DNA of 64,000 bases, from assembly GCA_040882255.1 (NCBI GenBank), contig JBBEBP010000007.1:1-64000 (forward strand). Direction: 5' to 3'. Shown here in pieces: positions 59,449 through 64,000 of this stretch. The translations under genes were made by a program, and so were the position numbers. Source of the DNA: PWQG01 sp040882255 (GTDB lineage Bacteria; Pseudomonadota; Gammaproteobacteria; Pseudomonadales; Pseudohongiellaceae). Every line of letters starts with the position of its first letter. The first letter of the stretch is position 1. The notes below the pieces were generated by a model. It ran no database searches, was not told the DNA's origin, and worked only from the letters and a program-made list of their open reading frames with translations.

Positions 59449-60689
59449 ACGGTGCGCAGCGCCTCCAGCGCCTGTTCGAAGTCCTCCAGCAGGTCCTCGG
59501 TATTTTCGACACCCACCGACAGGCGAATCATATTGTCGCTGATGCCCATGGACCTTCTGCGTTCTCCACCCATCTCGTGGAATATGGTATGAGCGACCGG
59601 AATGCCCAGGGTGCGGGTATCTCCCAGATTGCTGGAAGAGACCACGCATCGCAGGGCATTCAGCAGGTCGAAGCAGTCAACGGAGGGGTGCGGTGTGATG
59701 CTCATGATGGCACCCGGCCGGGCGAACAGCGATGCCGCCCGCTGGTGTTGAGGATGTCCGCGCAGGCCGGGATACGAAACCTGTTCGATCAGCGGGTGGT
59801 CATTGAGCCAGCTTGCCAGTTGTCCCGCATTACGGCAGGCGCGCTCCATGCGCAGCGAGAGTGTCTCCGAGCCGACGGCCAGATGGTGTGCCGCCTCGGG
59901 ACCGAGTGAGGCACCGAAGTCGCGCAGTCCTTTCTTTCGGATCTGCGTCAGGCCCCACTTGACCGGGTCGCCTTTGCGGTAGGTGGACAGGATGTTGGGG
60001 TAGCGGCTCCAGTCAAACAGACCGGTATCCGTGATGGCGCCTCCCAGGGCATTGCCATGACCGCCGATGTATTTGGTCAGCGAGTTGACAATCAGACTGG
60101 CCTCCACGGTGACCGGGTGGAACAGGCAGGGTGTGGTCATGGTATTGTCGACGATATAGACCAGATCGCGGTCTCTGCACAGCCGGCCGATGCCCTCCAG
60201 GTCGGCGACCTGGGTTACCGGGTTGGCAATGGTTTCCACGAACACCATTCTGGTGTCATCCCGCAGGGCATTCTCGACATTGGCCACATCGGTGGGGTCC
60301 ACAAAGCTCACTTCGATCCCCAGGCGCTGGAAACTGCTCAACAGACTGTTGGTATTGCCGAACAGGTAGGTGGTCGAAACGATATGATCGCCAGCATTCA
60401 ACAAAGCGAACAGGGTCGAGCCGATGGCCGCCATGCCGGTGGCAAATGCCAGCGTTTCACGCCCCTGTTCCATCAGCGTAATGCGTTGTTGCAGGGCAGA
60501 GACCGTCGGGTTCATCTGGCGACCGTAGTTGTAGCCGCTCTGACGCCCCTGGAAAACGGCTGCCAGATCCCGTGCATCGTCATAGCCATAGGCCACCGAC
60601 GTGTGGATCGGTTTGTGCAGGACGCCGTGCTCAGGTTGGCCGGCACGGTCGGAGTGCAGGTTGGTGGTATCGAATCGGTATCGGGTCAT
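59445..60689 (-). CDS. Cys/Met-metabolism PLP enzyme (cystathionine gamma-synthase family)
   Basis: The 414-residue product has HTSVAYGYDDARDLAAVFQG, FATGMAAIGSTLFALLNAGDH near residue 85, VFVETIANPVTQVADL and the PLP lysine in NSLTKYIGGHGNALGG near residue 215. Members include cystathionine gamma-synthase, O-acylhomoserine sulfhydrylase and methionine gamma-lyase. The sequence alone does not decide between them. It is translationally coupled to a Rieske protein, which is unusual for this family. Confidence 0.88.
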   Translation of the reverse strand: MTRYRFDTTNLHSDRAGQPEHGVLHKPIHTSVAYGYDDARDLAAVFQGRQSGYNYGRQMNPTVSALQQRITLMEQGRETLAFATGMAAIGSTLFALLNAGDHIVSTTYLFGNTNSLLSSFQRLGIEVSFVDPTDVANVENALRDDTRMVFVETIANPVTQVADLEGIGRLCRDRDLVYIVDNTMTTPCLFHPVTVEASLIVNSLTKYIGGHGNALGGAITDTGLFDWSRYPNILSTYRKGDPVKWGLTQIRKKGLRDFGASLGPEAAHHLAVGSETLSLRMERACRNAGQLASWLNDHPLIEQVSYPGLRGHPQHQRAASLFARPGAIMSITPHPSVDCFDLLNALRCVVSSSNLGDTRTLGIPVAHTIFHEMGGERRRSMGISDNMIRLSVGVENTEDLLEDFEQALEALRTV

Positions 60690-60791
60690 GGGTTTGTCCG
60701 GGGTTCCTCAGCCTTGCTTTCCGTTGTAGCGCCGCGCGAGTATAACGCCTCTCCACCGTGCACTGAAACTGTTGTGGTCGTCCCCGACAGA

Positions 60792-62105
60792 TCAGGGAGT
60801 CGTGTACAGTGGCAGGGCATTGATGCTGGCGCCCAGCTGTTCCATCAGTTGCCGGAAGGCCTCGCTGCCGGTGGAACCGAACCGTTCCCGGAAGCGTTCC
60901 TCATCCAGACCTGTGTCATTGCGATCGACAGGCGGCATATAGGCGCTGTCGCTGGTCACGTTGGCCAGCCGCCGCTGTATGAGCCGGGCGGAATCCCGGT
61001 CGGAGACGGCTGTGAGACCCAGACGGGTGCCAGCCTGGTTGGCCATCATGTCACTGATACTGAATCCGGTACCGTGTCTGGCATCATGCAGTTCCTTGCT
61101 ACTGGCCAGCAGATCGGCAACAGGCGCGCCGGCGGAGGCGCTGAGAGCCGCTGACGTGAGCAGGTGACGGGTCAGATCGCGGCGTTGTTGTAGCGGCGGG
61201 ATACGTCCACCCGGGCGGGACAGCGCTGCGGGGGCCTCTGCAATGAGTAGCTGCGGCTCGATCTGGTTGGCGTACAGCGCCAGTGCCTGCAGCGCGCTTC
61301 GGTTTTCCTCCACCGCATCAGCCCCCTGTGCCGTGCGCTTCTGTGCGCTGGCAAACAGCGTCGACATCCATTGATACAAGGCCCCGTGTCCTTCCGCATC
61401 GATGCTGGCCTGGTGCGTCAGCTGGTAGTAGTGCAGCAGGCGCTGTTGGGCGGCACTTCCCAGTAATGCCTGCCGGGCCTGGTTGCGCAGCTGGGCCAGC
61501 GCGTCGAACTGCCATTGCAGGGTCACCGCAACACCGTCTTCGAGGATTTCCACGTCCCGAACTGTCTGTTGCAGTTCGGTCAGAGCCGCTGCCCTGATTT
61601 CGTGACGCTCGGCGAGGTGGATCATCGCTTCTACCAGCCGCTCACGGATCAGACCCGGCACGGGCAGTTGACCGGCGTGCAGGCTGACCAGACGCGGCGA
61701 GCCATCCTCCATGCGGAGGCCGGCGGACAGATTGAGGTAGCTGCCGAGTCTGCCTTCGGTCAGTGGCAGACTGATATCGATCTGGCTGACCGGACTGTGC
61801 GGCCGAAACTGCAATGCTACGTTCCGCTCCCACGGCAGGCGCTGCAGCAGGAACGTGGCCAGCAGGTTGATTTCACCCGTGGAGAGCTCTATCCGCTGCT
61901 CACCGTTGCGGCGGAGCTGTTCCGGGCTGTGATCCACGATCAGTTGCTCGATCTGTCTCAGTGATTCATCGTCGAGTGGGCCCGGGTGTTCGACGAGCGG
62001 CAGGCGGTCCAGCAACAGCACCAGAAGAACGGAGAAAACCACCACGACGCTGGCAATCACGGTGGCGGGCAGGGCGGATCCTGAATGACGGAGTGGTACT
62101 TTCAT
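60792..62105 (-). CDS. Membrane-anchored protein of unknown function
   Basis: ATG 62105 (MKVPLRHSGSALPATVIASVVVV) starts a 437-residue product with one membrane segment at residues 14-34 and a long, mostly helical extracytoplasmic domain. There are no cysteines that I see in the mature part and no known catalytic motif. The frame is open upstream across the divergent gene but codes nothing plausible there. It is divergent from the coiled-coil lipoprotein gene with 90 bases between the starts. Confidence 0.65.
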   Translation of the reverse strand: MKVPLRHSGSALPATVIASVVVVFSVLLVLLLDRLPLVEHPGPLDDESLRQIEQLIVDHSPEQLRRNGEQRIELSTGEINLLATFLLQRLPWERNVALQFRPHSPVSQIDISLPLTEGRLGSYLNLSAGLRMEDGSPRLVSLHAGQLPVPGLIRERLVEAMIHLAERHEIRAAALTELQQTVRDVEILEDGVAVTLQWQFDALAQLRNQARQALLGSAAQQRLLHYYQLTHQASIDAEGHGALYQWMSTLFASAQKRTAQGADAVEENRSALQALALYANQIEPQLLIAEAPAALSRPGGRIPPLQQRRDLTRHLLTSAALSASAGAPVADLLASSKELHDARHGTGFSISDMMANQAGTRLGLTAVSDRDSARLIQRRLANVTSDSAYMPPVDRNDTGLDEERFRERFGSTGSEAFRQLMEQLGASINALPLYTTP

Positions 62106-62195
62106 GCTGCGCGGTGCTTTGCCTTGAGCAATGATGGCGATAAGATACGGTCCTGTTGATAATAATGGCCCCGAGAGGCCGGGAGTACAAGCGTC

Positions 62196-62837
62196 ATGCA
62201 TGGCACTACAATTTACAGTGTGATCCGGCGGTATCGGCACGCCATTATCGCATTGGCTGCGGCAGCCGCGCTGGCGGCCTGCGCCGGCGGTCAGATCGAT
62301 GAACTGGAGGCACAACTGGCGCAGCAGCATTCGGAACTCCAGCAGTTGCGGGAACAGACCGAGGAACAGGCAGTGGCGCTGGAAGAGGCCCGGGCCGCCG
62401 CAGAGGAAGCGGAGCGTCAGCGCCGGGAAACCGAACAGACGCTGGAAGCAGAACGGGAGAGGCTGGAGGCCGCCCGGCAGAGGGCAGAGGAGCAGGCCCG
62501 CCGGGAGGCAGCCAGGGCGCGTGAGCAGGAAGAGGCCCTTGAGGCCCTCGCGCTGGCGCGGCAGCAGGAGCAGCGCGAAGACCGTATTGCAGGCCTGGAA
62601 GAGGAACTGGCCGCGCTTCAGCAGCGCATCCAACAGGGCGAGCGCGCCAATGGCCGGATGCGCGATGCGATTGTGGCCGCTGAAGAGTTGTTACAGATGC
62701 TGGACAGTGAGCAGCAGAAGTATGATGACGTTGACGCGGCCGGCCAGACCCGGGTGCCTCTGCAGAAAGAGCTGATTGCGGATCAGGAAGAGCGTTTGAA
62801 TCGCCTGGTTGATGAGGCCAGGTCGCTGACGGACTGA
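62196..62837 (+). CDS. Coiled-coil lipoprotein
   Basis: The 213-residue product has a signal sequence with the lipobox LAACAGG near residue 27-29. An uninterrupted coiled coil rich in Glu, Arg, Gln and Ala runs from about residue 33 to 160. A short C-terminal part follows (AAGQTRVPLQKELIADQEERL). It probably acts as a spacer or tether in the envelope. The family is not recognised. Confidence 0.75.
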   Translation: MHGTTIYSVIRRYRHAIIALAAAAALAACAGGQIDELEAQLAQQHSELQQLREQTEEQAVALEEARAAAEEAERQRRETEQTLEAERERLEAARQRAEEQARREAARAREQEEALEALALARQQEQREDRIAGLEEELAALQQRIQQGERANGRMRDAIVAAEELLQMLDSEQQKYDDVDAAGQTRVPLQKELIADQEERLNRLVDEARSLTD

Positions 62838-62860
62838 CGGCTGGCAGGTCCGGGGCTACG

Positions 62861-63436
62861 TCAGTCGAAAGGCAGCCGTTCAAAGTGGTACATGACCCAC
62901 TGACGTTCCGTCTGTCTTTCATTCTGCTCATCGTCCCAGCTGAGCCGGACTTCGCGCACGCACTGGAATATGCGGAATGAGCGCGTATCCTCGATGATAA
63001 GGCCTCGTACCGAGGGGTTCAGCGTGTAATTGGAGATTTCTTTGAGGCGCCAGTCTTCCCGGAGGGTCTCTTCCACGCAGTTGTTGCCGGACAGCAAGTC
63101 AATGTAGGGCTTCGCGGTTTCCGCCCAGGCTCCCGCCGGAACCTCCAGATCGATGTCCAGTTCCGTATCGTCACCGCTACCGGGAGTCTGGAAGACGACT
63201 GAGTGCAGTGTAACGTTCTCGTCCCCGCGGTTGTGGGCAACGATGCGCAGTCCTGCATTGCTGTTGACCGACCAGGCCGCCGAAGAGATTGCGTATTTTA
63301 CCGGGTGCTCGTCGGTGCGTGGCCCCAGGGCCAGCGGATCCTCTGACGGTTGCTGGGCCAGCGCTTCCGCCTGCACCATCGACAGGACAGCGAACAGGCC
63401 GCTGGCAAGGTGTGCTTTGCATTGTCCGGGACGCAT
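62861..63436 (-). CDS. Exported protein of unknown function
   Basis: ATG 63436 (MRPGQCKAHLASGLFAVLSMVQ) gives 191 residues with a signal peptide ending near ALAQQ. The mature part is beta-rich by its alternating pattern (LRIVAHNRGDENVTLHSVVFQ, a likely immunoglobulin-like strand pair) and has two cysteines (NNCVEE and FQCVRE) that may form a disulfide. The family is not recognised. It is convergent with the coiled-coil lipoprotein gene, 23 bases apart. Confidence 0.6.
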   Translation of the reverse strand: MRPGQCKAHLASGLFAVLSMVQAEALAQQPSEDPLALGPRTDEHPVKYAISSAAWSVNSNAGLRIVAHNRGDENVTLHSVVFQTPGSGDDTELDIDLEVPAGAWAETAKPYIDLLSGNNCVEETLREDWRLKEISNYTLNPSVRGLIIEDTRSFRIFQCVREVRLSWDDEQNERQTERQWVMYHFERLPFD

Positions 63437-63631
63437 GGTAGAGGATCCGATTGTTGCCTGACGGTGAGCAATGGAACACTTTTTGATGATCGAGATCAAG
63501 CCCTGCAGCGTGACAAACCGTGTCTGGCCATGGATTGTCACGTGTACCCGTATACCGCGCCGGGGGATGTTCAATGGCAGAAGGAATATGGATAATGATC
63601 ACGCATTCGCTGCGGCCTACGGAGGAGATGC

Positions 63632-64000
63632 GTGAGCAGACTGGATAGTATACGACACATCATCTGCATTGCCTCGGGCAAGGGTGGGGTCGGCAAGTCC
63701 ACAACGGCCCTCAACCTTGCTGTGGCATTGCAGCAGCAGGGTCTGAAAGTCGGTCTGCTGGATGCCGATGTCTATGGGCCCAGTCAGCCCACCATGCTCG
63801 GCACTCGCGCGGGGACGCGGCCGGTGGTCCGGGATGGCAAGTTCATGGAGCCAGTGGTAGCGCATGGCATAGAGGCCAATTCCATGGGTTTCCTGGTGGA
63901 TGGCAGTACGGCGATGGTCTGGCGTGCTCCGATGATCGTCGGCGCCTTCAAACAACTATTGCAGCAGACTCTCTGGTCCGAGCTGGATTATCTGATTGTC
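63632..64000 (+). CDS. Iron-sulfur cluster carrier ATPase Mrp/ApbC (5' part)
   Basis: GTG 63632, behind GGAGGAG, opens a frame that runs through the window end (123 codons). It has the deviant Walker A IASGKGGVGKSTTALNLA, LLDADVYGPSQPTMLG, and the MVWRAPMIVGAFKQLL segment typical of Mrp, an iron-sulfur carrier ATPase. The N-terminal MIP18/DUF59 domain of E. coli Mrp (about 100 residues) is absent: the P-loop begins at residue 13, and no frame in the 195 bases upstream supplies it. Confidence 0.9.
   Translation, partial: MSRLDSIRHIICIASGKGGVGKSTTALNLAVALQQQGLKVGLLDADVYGPSQPTMLGTRAGTRPVVRDGKFMEPVVAHGIEANSMGFLVDGSTAMVWRAPMIVGAFKQLLQQTLWSELDYLIV

Noticed and set aside
60057..61154. Plus-strand frame of 365 codons opposite the Cys/Met PLP enzyme
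   Set aside because: It is the antisense shadow of an unambiguous PLP enzyme gene, with biased composition and no motif.
62245..62931. Minus-strand Pro/Ala/Arg-rich frame opposite the coiled-coil lipoprotein
   Set aside because: It reflects the Glu/Ala/Arg codon repetition of the coiled coil read backward.
63350..63595. Plus-strand frame of 81 codons before the Mrp gene
   Set aside because: It overlaps the signal peptide region of the convergent exported protein, has no Shine-Dalgarno and does not resemble a DUF59 domain.
1..64000. Insertion sequences, phage genes, CRISPR arrays, tRNA or rRNA genes
   Set aside because: None seen. No transposase or integrase motifs, no regularly spaced repeats and no cloverleaf or rRNA signatures were found by eye.

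Overview
The window is about 60% GC by eye, gene-dense and free of recognisable mobile elements, tRNA or rRNA genes and CRISPR arrays. Gene content points to a gammaproteobacterium: the fused S10-spc-alpha ribosomal cluster with long-form S14 and zinc-type L36, the order dksA-gluQ-cbrX-cbrA-cbrB-[sRNA]-pcnB-panB-panC otherwise known from Pseudomonas, and divergent uvrA/ssb. The absence of folK beside pcnB, the deoxynucleoside kinase in that place, and the many PQQ, haem and copper oxidoreductase genes suggest a relative of Pseudomonadales outside Pseudomonas itself. I cannot name the genus.

1-14277: the end of tuf, a terminator and a strong sigma70 promoter, then 28 co-directional genes (rpsJ to rplQ) including secY, a 38-codon rpmJ, a second promoter before rpsM, and rpoA. 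A bidirectional-looking terminator closes the cluster.

14277-24686: a divergent LspA-like protein with a DUF1499 protein; a glycerol block (glpK with a histidine phosphatase, divergent glpD with a small lipoprotein); an exported methyltransferase-like protein; a carboxylesterase; a small membrane protein opposite a TetR regulator; and an exported fusion of thioredoxin fold, cytochrome c and PHM-like copper monooxygenase with a complete copper ligand set.

24777-43944: a serine hydrolase, a secreted esterase and ModF in one overlapping run; a persulfide dioxygenase-rhodanese fusion; the 5-oxoprolinase operon pxpBCA; a SIMPL protein and a PQQ/haem alcohol dehydrogenase; divergent uvrA/ssb; an RmlD-like reductase coupled to moeA; and a DUF442 sulfur protein before a SulP transporter.

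43952-57585 is the most interesting part. All genes lie on the minus strand: dksA, gluQ, cbrX, cbrA (transporter-like sensor kinase), cbrB (sigma54 activator), a 0.63 kb AT-rich gap, pcnB, deoxynucleoside kinase, panB, panC, acsA and an acetyl-CoA acetyltransferase. Read on the minus strand, the gap holds TGTTAC half-sites, a well-spaced -24/-12 promoter, and about 310 nt with five clusters of the AAYAAYAA motif (plus one near match) separated by small hairpins. This is the layout of CrcZ, the RNA that sequesters Hfq/Crc and relieves carbon catabolite repression. A separate sigma70 promoter precedes pcnB. CbrA-CbrB would switch on the RNA, and the genes downstream supply pantothenate, CoA and acetyl-CoA.

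57919-64000: an aminotransferase, a Rieske ferredoxin overlapping a Cys/Met-metabolism PLP enzyme, two unknown envelope proteins in divergent orientation, an unknown exported protein, and the 5' part of an Mrp/ApbC ATPase cut by the window end.
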